Shown here in pieces: positions 7,640-17,280 of a stretch of 64,000 bases of DNA. A model generated the notes under the pieces. That model saw nothing but the letters and a program-made list of their open reading frames with translations, was not told the DNA's origin and did no database searches. Position numbers and translations under genes: made by a program. Origin of the DNA: Agelas oroides (taxonomy: Eukaryota; Porifera; Demospongiae; Agelasida; Agelasidae). How positions within the stretch are numbered: the stretch's first letter is position 1; every line of letters begins with the position of its first letter. Location: the NCBI GenBank assembly GCA_949130485.1, contig OX422193.1, positions 9,447,373 to 9,511,372 of the forward strand, written 5' to 3'.

Positions 7640-10365
7640 ATGGCCGAGGAGAAGTATGAAGCTATCACCATGGAGGTATGGCTGTGTGCTGTGAATCGTC
7701 CGGAAGGGTTTCGGACAGTGAACACTCTGCTGTATTTAGTGTGGGGATGTGTAGGATGGTGGATATTAGGGGTCATTGTATAAAGCATCATATGTTTGTT
7801 CTTGCAGGCTGACTCAGGGTCAGAGTTTGCTTTTCAAGGTATGTATGTGTGTTTACCAGTCTCACATGACGTGTTTACTGACATGATAACTTAACACTTC
7901 ATGTGTTGCGATTAGTCTCGTCCCCAGACCCCACCCTCTCACAAGGAGAAACGGTCTCGTGAACCAAGTCGAATTTCTTGGGCTAGCGCACGCTTTTGCA
8001 ACAATGTAACCTAGCAACGATCAAAAGATTTTGCAGCCAACCCGTTCAAAAAAGGTACAGATACTCGAATGCAGATGAAGAAATTTTACTGTTGTAAGGG
8101 AAGTGATACGTACGTAATAATTACCGATCTCGCAATCTCATTGGTCATTACCCGTTTTGGGTAATAAGCCCAAGAAATTCGACTTTGTTCACCAGACTGT
8201 TTCTCGCCGGGAGGCATGCGCGGGCGGGGCACGAGACTATGTTGCGATAACCTTTGTCATGAGACTAAATGGTTCCCTCCCAAGACTTACACAGTGAGCC
8301 TGGAATCTTTGGAGAGGGACAGATTGAGCCACATCAAGCTCAAGGTAGGTTACATTCCTCTCCGGCAGATGTGTTGCTAGGACATTTGACGTGTCATATC
8401 TTGCACACTGGTCTTGCAACCTCATCCATGATTGTGCGTGTTGCTCCTGGTTTGGTCTCCTCCTCTGTAATGCGTGTTGCTCCTGGTTCATGGTGGGTGG
8501 TCCATGCTGGCTTGGTTCATGCTGGCTTGGCTCATGCCGGGTTGGTTCATGCTGGGTGTATGTGAGGAGACAAAGCTCTTGGCCCTGTGCTTGTGATGTC
8601 ACACATCTCATTTTGTATGGCACTAGCTTCCAGAGCTTATCAGGAGTAGGCCAGTAGTCCCATGCTCTCAATCACCTGTGTACTATTGCTGTCTCTCTAT
8701 GCAGATGGCCATGAGGAAAAGGTGAGCACATGAGGTGGCTCTTCACATGAACTGTCAAGTGAGACGGTTGAGTGAGACGGTTGTCTGTGTGCCTTCTTCC
8801 TCTCCAGCCTGCTCAGCCTCATTCCACCAGCTCATGGCTCTCTCTCCTCACCTCACAACTGCCCAGGTAAGCCTCCCCCTGACTAGCCCAACAGCCAACT
8901 AGTGTCTCGAGCCTCTCATTGTGCAGGTGGCACTGCAGTTGTTGGCTGGGATGGTACCACTGAGGTACAATCTTGCAGAAGTGATCCAGCCGAACCGTGA
9001 CCTCTATGGACCAATCTGGCTCTGCATGACCCTCATCTTCTCCACTGCCATCAGTGGAAACATTGTCAAAGTGTTTGAGTGTCACATGTGCTTGAGTGTT
9101 CTCCTTGGCATGTGTAGCATACATACACCACACAAAGGAAGGTGCAACCATGTGGAAGTTTTTGTCCACTGGGATTAGTACACCAGTCTACCAGTAACTC
9201 AATTTACAAAACGTGGTTTTACAAGGCCAACCTGCCAGCCTTCTGTGTACACAACACATGCACAATCTTGATAGTCCATATTGGAAGGAGTGGGAGTAAG
9301 AAACATTTCCTGACAAGGTGTGTGTGTGTGTGTGCACCTTCTCCACACAGAGACCAGAGTTCTTGGGAATTTCATTTTCATGAGGTGATTGTCCTGGGAT
9401 GTGCTCTGTATGTCTATACCTGGCTGGTGCCGGTCGTCCTGTCTAGCCTACTGTGGTGGAGGGGCAGTCAAGAACCGCTACTCCCTGCTGGAGCTACTCT
9501 CCATCTATGGCTATAGCATCAGCATTTTCATCCCCATCACGGTACATTGCTAGTGGAGAAAGGGAGGGAGGGAGGGAGGGAGGGAGGGAGGGAGGGAGGG
9601 AGGGAGGGAGGGAGGGAGGGAGGGAGGGAGGGAGGGAGGGAGGGAGGGAGAGGGGGAGGAGCCTAACCCAAAAGGTATTACATGCATCCCTTTAGATGCT
9701 ATGGGTGATCAACAGTGATATGTTACGTTGGGCCTTGCTAGGTGTCGGAACAGCCCTTTCAGGTATACATGACCCTCATTTCCAGGAGTCTGGACAACTT
9801 ACAACAGCAGCTTGTCCCTACATGCTAATGGTGACACATTTCGTTCACAGGAGCTGTGCTAGTGCTTGCTGTGTGGAAACCGTTCAAATCTGAGAACAAA
9901 AAAGTATCTGATTTTGGTAAAACATTTTATTTGCATGTCCGTGACCAGCTGTTTGCATTCCCCTCCCCCTCCTGCCCTGCCCCCACACCAAACTCAGCTG
10001 GCTGTTGCTTGTCTGGTGACAGTGTTCCTAATGCATGCTGGGCTGGCTGTGGGCTTCAAGGTAGAGATCACCCTGTCTCATACTAACTCTATCCCTGTCT
10101 CTGATTATGTGTTGAAGAGATGGTCTCTAGTTTGATTGCTAGTTACAGTGGCCCTAACCCTTGTCTTGTACAGTTCTACTACTTCAGTTCCGCTCTGGCT
10201 CTCCAAGACTCCACCCTTCCCACACCTGCTGTCTCTGAGCACAATAGTACGAGCTATTCAGTGCATACTGCAAGACCTTCACTGGCAGGGTATTCATCAC
10301 CCACAGTGGGACTTTCACCAGTGGGACACTCAGCTGAATACCAAGTTACCAACACCTTCGTTTAA
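7640..10365 (+). CDS. YIPF1/YIPF2-family Golgi membrane protein, possibly frame-damaged
   Basis: Yip1-domain proteins are multi-span membrane proteins of the Golgi that bind Rab GTPases. Recognisable exons are 7640-7675 (start MAEEKYEAITME), 7808-7838, 8295-8344, 8705-8721, 8816-8869, 8927-about 9065, 9351-9541, 9696-9762, 9851-9903, 9998-10060 and 10174-10365. Diagnostic blocks are NRDLYGPIWLCMTLIFSTAISGN, ALYVYTWLVPVVL, SIYGYSISIFIPIT, MLWVINSDMLRWALLGVG, AVLVLAVWKPFKSENKK and LAVACLVTVFLMHAGLAVG, giving the five expected hydrophobic segments in family order. From 9696 to the stop everything is in phase. In exon 9351-9541 the frame changes between LLWWRG and NRYSLLELLSIYGYS (near 9461-9467, after a G4 run), and I could not reconcile the phase into exon 8816. 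It is therefore either a recent pseudogene or intact with consensus errors. Confidence 0.8.
7913..8239. mobile_element. 327 bp MITE with 9 bp target duplication in YIPF intron 2
   Basis: Terminal inverted repeats are TAGTCTCGTCCCC and GGGGCACGAGACTA. Inner arms also pair: GAGAAACGGTCTCGTGAACC region against its inverted copy near 8160-8205. It is flanked exactly by TGTTGCGAT at 7904-7912 and again at 8240-8248. No coding capacity. TIR plus a 9 bp duplication points to a Mutator-like non-autonomous element. Confidence 0.88.
8485..8562 (+). repeat. Short tandem repeat, about 15 bp unit (GGTTCATGCTGGCTT)
   Basis: Four to five imperfect tandem copies in a YIPF intron, next to two copies of GCGTGTTGCTCCTGGTT starting at 8437 and 8472. 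Confidence 0.75.
9562..9650 (+). repeat. (GGGA)n microsatellite, about 22 copies
   Basis: Perfect GGGA tetranucleotide tract in the YIPF intron between exons 9351-9541 and 9696-9762. The G-run on the plus strand could form G-quadruplex structures in the transcript. Confidence 0.95.
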
Positions 10366-10760
10366 GTAGCAAATTTCTTGTATGACTTGTACAAACAAAT
10401 GAATGTACAGCACAACATGCATTGTCACATTTTAACAAACTGGTGTTCCACTTCCAAACTACTGACTGGTTGTTGGCCATCTTCATCATAGTCACTCCTG
10501 GACATGCCTGTATGGTTAATTGCATGCTGCGTATACTTCTGTGTACCTGTGGCTTGTGTAGCACATCCTTCTGGCTGGTATCCTCTTTTGCTTTGTGGAC
10601 ATTATTGAAGACAATAGTCTAGATGATTTCATGCATATGTGGTTATTGTATGCTATATGCACGCTATGAATTAGCCAGCAAATAGATAGGCCGATCCCGT
10701 AAGGTCAGCAAGTCATGGCATTGTACTGACTCATGAGTGACGTTCTCTCTCTCTCGTCAG
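10366..10760. other. No gene seen between YIPF and the glutamate dehydrogenase fragment
   Basis: Unique-looking AT-richer sequence. It presumably holds the YIPF 3' UTR; I recognise no exon, RNA gene or repeat. Confidence 0.5.
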
Positions 10761-11131
10761 GGTGTGTTCTACAGTATTCGCAGTCTCCTATCGGAGGCTG
10801 AATTTTGTTCAGCAATCAACGTGACACCAGGCATCAGCGGCAAAACCTTCACTGTATGTACAAGCCACAGTAAATTGTCTACTAAATTAGAGAAAGCTTT
10901 ATAGTCTGCCAACATCCCTGAGGGCAACATCTGACATTGTGAGTGTATGTAGACAATTTTAATGCTTATGGACTCCAACAGTTCTTGCAGGCTATGATCC
11001 TGTGATCACAGTAGGTTGGCCAATTTGCAAAAGCACCTTAATATATAACACAGTCACATTTCCTGCAGTTTGTGTGACCACTTCCTCTCTCTCTTCAGGG
11101 GTTTGGCAATGTAGGCATGCATACTTGTCAG
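10761..11131 (+). pseudogene. GLUD1: Glutamate dehydrogenase, mid-protein exon fragments (plus strand)
   Basis: Exon 10761-10853, flanked by CGTCAG and GTATGT, encodes GVFYSIRSLLSEAEF..INVTPGISGKTF. This corresponds to the GLUD segment GVFHGIENFINEA..GMTPGFGDKTF that precedes the NAD-binding fold. A second acceptor at 11,098 opens GFGNVGMHT, the dinucleotide-binding GxGNVG motif, after which similarity ends in unrelated codons by about 11,131. The remaining parts of the enzyme lie on the opposite strand at 11.5-11.9 kb. Confidence 0.75.
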
Positions 11132-11462
11132 TCCACAACCATTTATCAAAACTGTCAAATTCATTTGCAAACACAGAATGGCTTCCTATATAGTGCCTGA
11201 GGCTGAGTAGTCCCCCCTCCCCCCTCCAACTGACAAGAGTGATGATTGAGACTAGCTCACTTGGATCCTCATGGCAAATTCTGGTGTGGGTACAAGGAAA
11301 GTGATTAACATGTACAGGATGCTAAATTAGCCAAAACAGTGTTTTATGTGGCTGGTGAGGAAGGTAAGTGTCCCTACTCATCTGATTAAGATATGGGCTG
11401 GTTTCCTGCAGTGGTAATGATTTGCATCATGACTTGGGAGGCATTATACAGTAAAACCCTTG

Positions 11463-11859
11463 GGGATGGACCCTGGCTGGCTCCCCAAGAACTTGCTCTC
11501 CAAACTCTTCAGCACACTTGCTGCAAAGAAAGGCGACCAATCCTCAAGAGGGGCTAACATGAGGGAGTCCCTAGCAATTAACTACTTGCTACTCTGACTT
11601 ACCCAGGAGGTGGAAGTTTCGTACTTTCAAGTGAGTCTGCCGTAGCTGACATGGTTAAGATTCTTCAGCCACTCAAAGTACGACACTGTCACACCCCCAG
11701 CATTCGCAAACATGTCCTGTAAAGAACCAGGAACTGGCATGCATGAGGAGAGAGAGAGGGAGAGATATGTATGTATGCACACTTACTGGGACCACTCTGT
11801 CCAAGAGGATCTTCTCGGCTGCAGTGGTTGTGGGACCGTTTTTCACCCTCCGCTATCAC
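11463..11859 (-). pseudogene. GLUD1: Glutamate dehydrogenase, C-terminal exon fragments (minus strand)
   Basis: Three exons on the minus strand: 11,787-11,859 (VIAEG..NGPTTTAAEKILLDRVVP), 11,603-11,716 ([28 protein letters not shown]) and about 11,463-11,520 (SVLKSLESKF..GSIP). They follow GLUD order exactly ([37 protein letters not shown]). The first exon has one extra A in the run before AACGGT, which shifts the frame, and the second has TGA at 11,627-11,629 where the family has Phe (RLTFKY). Mitochondrial glutamate dehydrogenase converts glutamate to 2-oxoglutarate; this copy cannot encode it. Confidence 0.82.
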
Positions 11860-14826
11860 CTGCATACGTAACATAACCAGAGATTGCAACTCATCCTCCT
11901 CACCCCTCATCAGCCCTCACTCCTCCCATCCCTCATCCTTCAGACCTCTCACAGCGCTACACCGCCCTGATTTGCTATCAGTTTTTGCTAACTTTACAGT
12001 CACCATGACAAACGGTAATACCTCGTATCACACAAACTTACCAGGCAGTAGCCGTATAAATACGTATTTCCCCAGCTAGTGTCCAAAATGGAAGCTACCT
12101 GCACTGTTTTGAGACTCATATCAGCAGTACCTACCCGTGGGAGGGTGCAGGAGAACGAGCGATCGAAAGGACTCCATCGTTGGTCAGAAAATGTACAGAC
12201 GGTATAGCGGTATACGTACGCGTCGACTATGCTGTAAAGAAGTGTCGTTACCAGGCAGAACTGTAAAGGCATAGGAATGATTGTGCAGCAGTGCAATAAG
12301 CCAGTAGGTAAGTGCGCATTTCACTGCAGTTAGCCCCACTCCCAAGGCCTTAAACATGCTTCTCTGGATATCGAATAACGGTTTGTTGGTGGAAAGCCCT
12401 CGGCTATATGTATTTTCGCAAACTCTGTGTGTAATGGCTAGAAGTACATTAGTCTAACCGCGTAGCCAGACTCTCAGTCGATAGCTTTCCGTTTTGGACT
12501 CTTCTCTATAACTGCGAGACAAATCTAGAACGGAAAACGTAAAAAGGATTTGAGGCTAATCTGGCTACGCTAGACTAGCTAGAACGTTGCTCAAACTCAC
12601 ATGCCAACTCTGTCGTTGATACGTAGACTACTTTCAGTACCTGTGGACTCACATCGGCTTCCAGTTCTACAACTCCAGTATAGCAGTCCCCGGTTCGTTT
12701 GAGCGTGCAGTATCATAGGCAGTATCGGCAAAGAGCAAAGCATTCCAGTCGTAAAATTATTTCCGGTGCGAGTCCGTGACTCGCCAGTCCGCCAATCAAA
12801 ACAGCCCACAGTTGCCATGGAAGCCTAGGGGTACCACGGGATACCTTGGACTGTCCCCTTGTACCCCAGCTTTGGTCTGATTTTTTTTCCAAAGCTGGAA
12901 GACAAAATCAAAAATGGAAGACTGGGTTCTATAGTGATTCTTTGAACATATATAGTACCACTACTAAACACACTGTCAACATACCTTGGACAGTTCTTGT
13001 GCAGCTTCTTCAGAGGAATGTCCCTCGCTGGGTGTAGTCTAAAGTAACAATAACTAGTTAGATGATTCATCATCTTGGGGCGAGCCTGAGCAAGCAGCAA
13101 ACTGCTGATTTACTACTACATTGTTATGGCACACAGCAGGATTTGCCACTGTCTACTGCTTAAGGCAAACTCGATAACGCATAAGTAGCTAGGTCCTCAC
13201 CAGAGGTAGCTAAGTATCACATATGCCAGCCATTTCTCCAGCCAGGGCAGCTAATGTAGCTACACATGCATGTATTAAGCTTTACACCGAAATGATGAGG
13301 TAAATTTCTGCATAGCATTTGTGAGTGGCGTTTATGCATGCATGGCCCTTGACTTGAAGCGACCTCAACCACCATCCATATTAAATTTGTACCGCCTGTG
13401 AGCAGACTGCTGTTGATGGCTGGTAGAAGCATAAATCAAAATTAAGTTCCCACGTGTGCTTCAACTTCAGTCGTCTTCGCCCCAGGTCGTCGATGCTGCA
13501 CTCTGACAGTAGCCCTCCACTAGTGCTTTGTTGCACCAGACTAACATGTCCTGCATGTGCTTTCATCGGTTTCTTGTCATCATTTCAATGGAATGGAATA
13601 TCAGGCTATGCAGTGCAAAAAACATTGTTCACAAAGCCAATTAGAAGCTCAGTTACTTTAACCCACTATGGTATGAAAATGTATCTTCAAAGCTAGTTTT
13701 GCTTGTGCATGCGTCACAGGATATAACTCAGTCAACTAGGTTCTATCTAGGATTTGGAGTTTGGGGGGAAGCTGTATAAGTCTCTGTCCGGGGACATGCC
13801 CCTCAAAAAATTGAGGGTTTAGGTTCTCCAAATGATGCAATCGGAGAGGTAAAATCACATCTAGAACTGTATTTTATATAAAATGTTTAGGTAGTCTTTA
13901 AAATTTTTGGATCGTTGGGGGAGCGTCCCTTGTAGCTCCTAGTAAATTGAACCTTGATCACCAAACACACACACAGACTGCTGATTGGGTCTGGTGAAGT
14001 GCTCCCTGACCAACCCACAATGACAGTAGAGTTTGGCGGTTTGGTACAAGATTCGAAAATTGACTTATAACATTTTAATTGTAAATGTGGCAGTCTCCCG
14101 TCCTCACCCACACAAGAAACACTCTCCATGATGAGTAACCCTCACCTGCTGGGGGCAAACAGAGGCAAAGGAGTGGTCACAGTCCACATCACACAGGCCT
14201 TGGTGCACTGATGTAGGTAGAGGAGTAGATAGGCATTACTGAGATGAGGGGGAAGGAAGAATGGGTTAGAGGAGAAATAAGAGAGAGGTAGAAAGAAGGA
14301 ATAAAGTCACACACATGGCCAGTGTGGATGACTGGCAGTCACACACAAGGCTTATGCCATAGGTAGTCATTGATGTACTATGTATCCAGGTGAGATATGC
14401 ATTAACAATTGACCAGACAGGATGTTTTTCTTGTAGTTGAAACCATCAAAATACCCCAAGAACTCTTACCTGATAATGCCTGACAGCAAGTAGGTGTGAC
14501 CAGATCATACCACAGACTGTCAGTGGCCAGTGGCTAATAGGAGTGGGTACACAGAGTCTGGTATGAATGTGTATGTGTGCAGTGTGCCATGTAGAGTGTG
14601 TGTACATGGGTGATGAAGGAAAGTCAAAATTGGGAGACGTTATAAAGCTATAGCCTGTGGTGTACAATGCAACTGGAGGATGAAGTGTTCTGAGAGTAAC
14701 AAACCTACAAAAAAGGGTTAGACGGACCAGGCCAGTGGGGAACTTGGGATGGTTTTGAGGAGGAATCCGAGGATTACCTCACAGGTTTCCCGTGAAGAGT
14801 TACGCACCTTTCAATGGTATGCCCCA
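11860..14826. other. No gene recognised
   Basis: Mixed unique sequence. Open stretches up to about 100 codons (for example 12,000-12,296 minus and 13,454-13,696 plus) show no motif I recognise and no convincing splice sites. A small hairpin CAGCTTTGG/CCAAAGCTG lies near 12,868-12,898. One inverted-repeat element is listed separately. Confidence 0.5.
12451..12576. mobile_element. 126 bp inverted-repeat element
   Basis: Begins AGTCTAACCGCGTAGCCAGA and ends TCTGGCTACGCTAGACT, inverted copies with a 2 bp difference. The inside is short and non-coding. No clear target duplication. Confidence 0.65.
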
Positions 14827-14835
14827 CCTTGCATA

Positions 14836-14987
14836 TAGTCTCGTGCTCCACCACAGCTATCGTCGCTTGCAGTATGAATAACGTGCTGCAAGCGACGATA
14901 GCTGTGGTGGAGGACTGGGAACGAGGCTAGGTACGGTCTTCTGCAACATCCGCCCCAGGTATGCAAGGTGGTCTCAGAACGAGACTG
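14836..14987. mobile_element. 152 bp composite hairpin element with 9 bp target duplication
   Basis: Starts TAGTCTCGTGCTCC and ends AACGAGACTG. CCTTGCATA flanks it exactly at 14,827-14,835 and 14,988-14,996. Inside, 27 bp arms at 14,846-14,872 and 14,886-14,912 are perfect inverted copies, followed by another copy of the family end (CTGGGAACGAGGCTA), which suggests nesting. Confidence 0.75.
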
Positions 14988-15017
14988 CCTTGCATACCTG
15001 GGGCGGATGTTGCAGAA
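14939..15017. repeat. Perfect 30 bp inverted repeat spanning the element edge
   Basis: 14,939-14,968 and 14,988-15,017 are exact reverse complements separated by 19 bp containing GTCTCAGAACGAGAC. One arm is inside the mobile element and the other is its right flank. Confidence 0.85.
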
Positions 15018-15147
15018 ACAGGGGGATTTGCCATCAGAATCTTTCCTGAGGGGTTAGTACTAGGTTGGGATTGTCCCCCTCAAATGTAATACACATTCTC
15101 TCTCATTGTGTTAAATGTCTTAAGAGAATTCTGTGTGAATTCCACAG

Positions 15148-15198
15148 ATACCCATATCTACCTGTCATACACTGTGCATGACAGGGAGGTATGGGTAT
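15148..15198. repeat. Hairpin, 21 bp arms with two mismatches
   Basis: ATACCCATATCTACCTGTCAT pairs with the segment at 15,178-15,198 across a 9 bp loop. It could be a relic inverted-repeat element or a structured transcript; nothing distinguishes these. Confidence 0.6.
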
Positions 15199-15638
15199 AT
15201 GTAAGAGATATGTAGGGGGATAGCACGCAGGTTTGTACCCGGCTTGTTCCATTTGGACATGTCAATTCCCCTCCTACCCCTTATCAAGCCCCAGATATTG
15301 GAGGTAGGGCATACCACTGATACACGCAGGCGCATTACATTGCTCTCATCTACGCTGAAAGTGGCTAAAGTTAGTAATATACATGCTACACTTACGTACA
15401 TTCGCAAGTTCACCCATAGATTACCCGCTGTTCGGCAATGCGGGTGCAAGGGTCGAAGCTCAAATATGGGGCGTGGTCACGCACTAATGAAGCGGGGCAC
15501 CCTACTCCACTTGCTGCAAGCATTCCTTGTTCCGTCCGTGGTATCTACGCACGAGGGCTACCGAGACAACATAGTATCTATGGTCGACAGGTGCTGCCAA
15601 TGTTTGCCAAGGTGAGGAGCCGCATGGGCATGTAGCTG

Positions 15639-15711
15639 TAGTCTCGCAAGGATTTCTGTTCCGCAGCGCGATCGGCGCTGCGGAACGGTAAAGGCCTGGC
15701 TTGCGAGACTA
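15639..15711. mobile_element. 73 bp hairpin with TAGTCTCG ends
   Basis: TAGTCTCGCAAG at the left and CTTGCGAGACTA at the right, with a second inner palindrome GTTCCGCAGCGC/GCGCTGCGGAAC. Ends match the element family at 7913 and 14,836, but no target duplication is visible. Confidence 0.7.
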
Positions 15712-15756
15712 CAGCAATTGCGAGAAAACCCTCTGATGAGAACAAATCATATAAGG

Positions 15757-15940
15757 TGTCCAAGGGGGTCAGGGATGAATCACGTAATGTGTTCAAGGTG
15801 GTCTAGGACCGAGCACATAATGTGTCAAAGGGGGTCTAAGACAGAGCACATAATGTGTCCAAGTATCTAGGACCGACCACATAATGTGTCCAAGGGGGTC
15901 TAGGACTGACCACATAATGCGTCCAAGGGGGTCTAGGACT
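15757..15940 (+). repeat. Tandem repeat, about 35 bp unit, 5 copies
   Basis: Imperfect units built on CACATAATGTGTCCAAGGGG followed by GTCTAGGACCGA. Unit length varies by a few bases and the first copy is the most diverged. Confidence 0.85.
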
Positions 15941-16235
15941 ACTCTCGTCCCCAGACCAAATTTTTCGCACACACCCTGCGGACTCGTCGAAAATTGGGTC
16001 TGGACACTTTCACTATGAAAACTGGGGCAAGATTACATACGGTGGTCAGTAAATTGGGTAATTGTAGGTGTTAATTACATTATCAGCTACCAGTAGCATT
16101 TGCTTTGGTGCCGAAAGACGCCAGCAGCCTGAAGCTCATTAAATATGTAACGCAGCAATGACCTTTGTACTGCGCATGTGCAGCAGCTGTCTATCTTGTA
16201 GGTGCCACTAAAATGACAGTAGTATATAATAAATG

Positions 16236-16369
16236 TATTATTTGATGTGTGAGAAGGCAATTGGATATTGCACTCTTGTGCTGTATTTTCACTCGCCGCG
16301 GCTCGTGAAAATATGGCCACATACTCGTGCAATATCCAGCCATATTGCCTTCTCACCCATCAAATAATA
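16236..16369. mobile_element. 134 bp hairpin element
   Basis: TATTATTTGATG at the left and CATCAAATAATA at the right; the arms continue through GAGAAGGCAAT/ATTGCCTTCTC and GGATATTGCAC/GTGCAATATCC. The inner part also pairs (GTATTTTCAC/GTGAAAATAT around CCGCGG). Non-coding foldback. Confidence 0.75.
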
Positions 16370-16441
16370 TAACCTGTTACCTAGGCAACATGTAAGAATG
16401 TGCATATAACCTGTTACCTAGGCAACATGTAAGAATGTTGC
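16368..16441 (+). repeat. Two direct 37 bp copies
   Basis: TATAACCTGTTACCTAGGCA and the bases after it repeat at a spacing of exactly 37 bp (AACCTGTTAC at 16,371 and 16,408), directly beside the hairpin element. Confidence 0.9.
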
Positions 16442-16934
16442 TTATATCTGGTCCAGTGTGTTGCCTAAGTAATAGTTATTTACTAGGAATACGCATGCGC
16501 AGAGTATGCCTCGCGCAGAAGAATATCCGGAAATATGCAAGTAGATATCCGTTGTAACCACGTGTAGCATGTAGGTGCTAGGTGCTAGGTGCTGGAGACG
16601 AGATAGAGCGATGAAGATGGCAAAGCGGTCGTCTGAAGAGTTTCAGGAAGTGAGCGTAGTGTCATGCGAGTATCTGTCAGACTCTTTCTCCTTTGCCTTA
16701 CTCTCTTCTGATGCAGTGTCCCTTTGTTTCCGTCTTCGCTCTCTAGCACGATCACGCTTTGACTGCTTCTGCTCCATTTCGGCTCTCGGACGATCTTTTT
16801 CACACGTCGATCGCCTCCTGCTCCCACCAGTACCATGTGGCCCCTGCTCCGTTTCGGCTCTTGCACGCGCACGATCTTTCGATCGCCTCCTGGTCGGACC
16901 AGTACCACGTGGCTAGTAGTCTGGGGACGAGACC

Positions 16935-17280
16935 ACACAAACTGCGCCCACGTAATCAAAGTGTGACGGATATACATACATACAAACGCGAGCTGACTAC
17001 GCTGCACGATTAGTAGCCTCGCGCTAAGGCGCTCGGCAATTAAACCATCTGCAGTTGTGGCCAGTGAATGTTACAAGATTGTTGCTATTGACCAAACCTA
17101 GTGTGACAAGATATGTACCCTCCTCCACCAGACCTTACCAACACTCACACCCTTCTATACACACGTTTCCTCTGCCTGTACACTTTCACCCACACCCTCT
17201 ACCCAACACACCACCCCGCACCCCCTCCATGCACACACTCTCCACCTCATGCACCCACCATCCCACACACCCACACACAG
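16935..17280. other. No gene seen
   Basis: Unique sequence passing into a CA/CCACC-rich stretch (17,110-17,280) that ends in the CACACACAG acceptor of the kinase fragment. Confidence 0.5.

Larger units (their letters stand above)
15948..16934. other. Possible larger element bounded by CTCGTCCCCAGAC inverted ends; no gene seen inside
   Basis: CTCTCGTCCCCAGACC at 15,948 and GTCTGGGGACGAGACC near 16,918 are inverted and match the MITE-family ends at 7913/8239. Between them are the hairpin and duplication listed separately and no recognisable coding sequence. No matching flanking duplication was found, so these may be two separate relics. Confidence 0.3.

Noticed and set aside
10769..10978. Minus-strand frame over the first glutamate dehydrogenase exon
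   Set aside because: The plus-strand translation matches glutamate dehydrogenase between proper splice sites; the minus frame is its shadow.
16575..17007. Opposed 110-140 codon frames rich in Ser/Arg
   Set aside because: No recognisable motif, no splice context, and they overlap a possible transposon end at 16,918-16,934.
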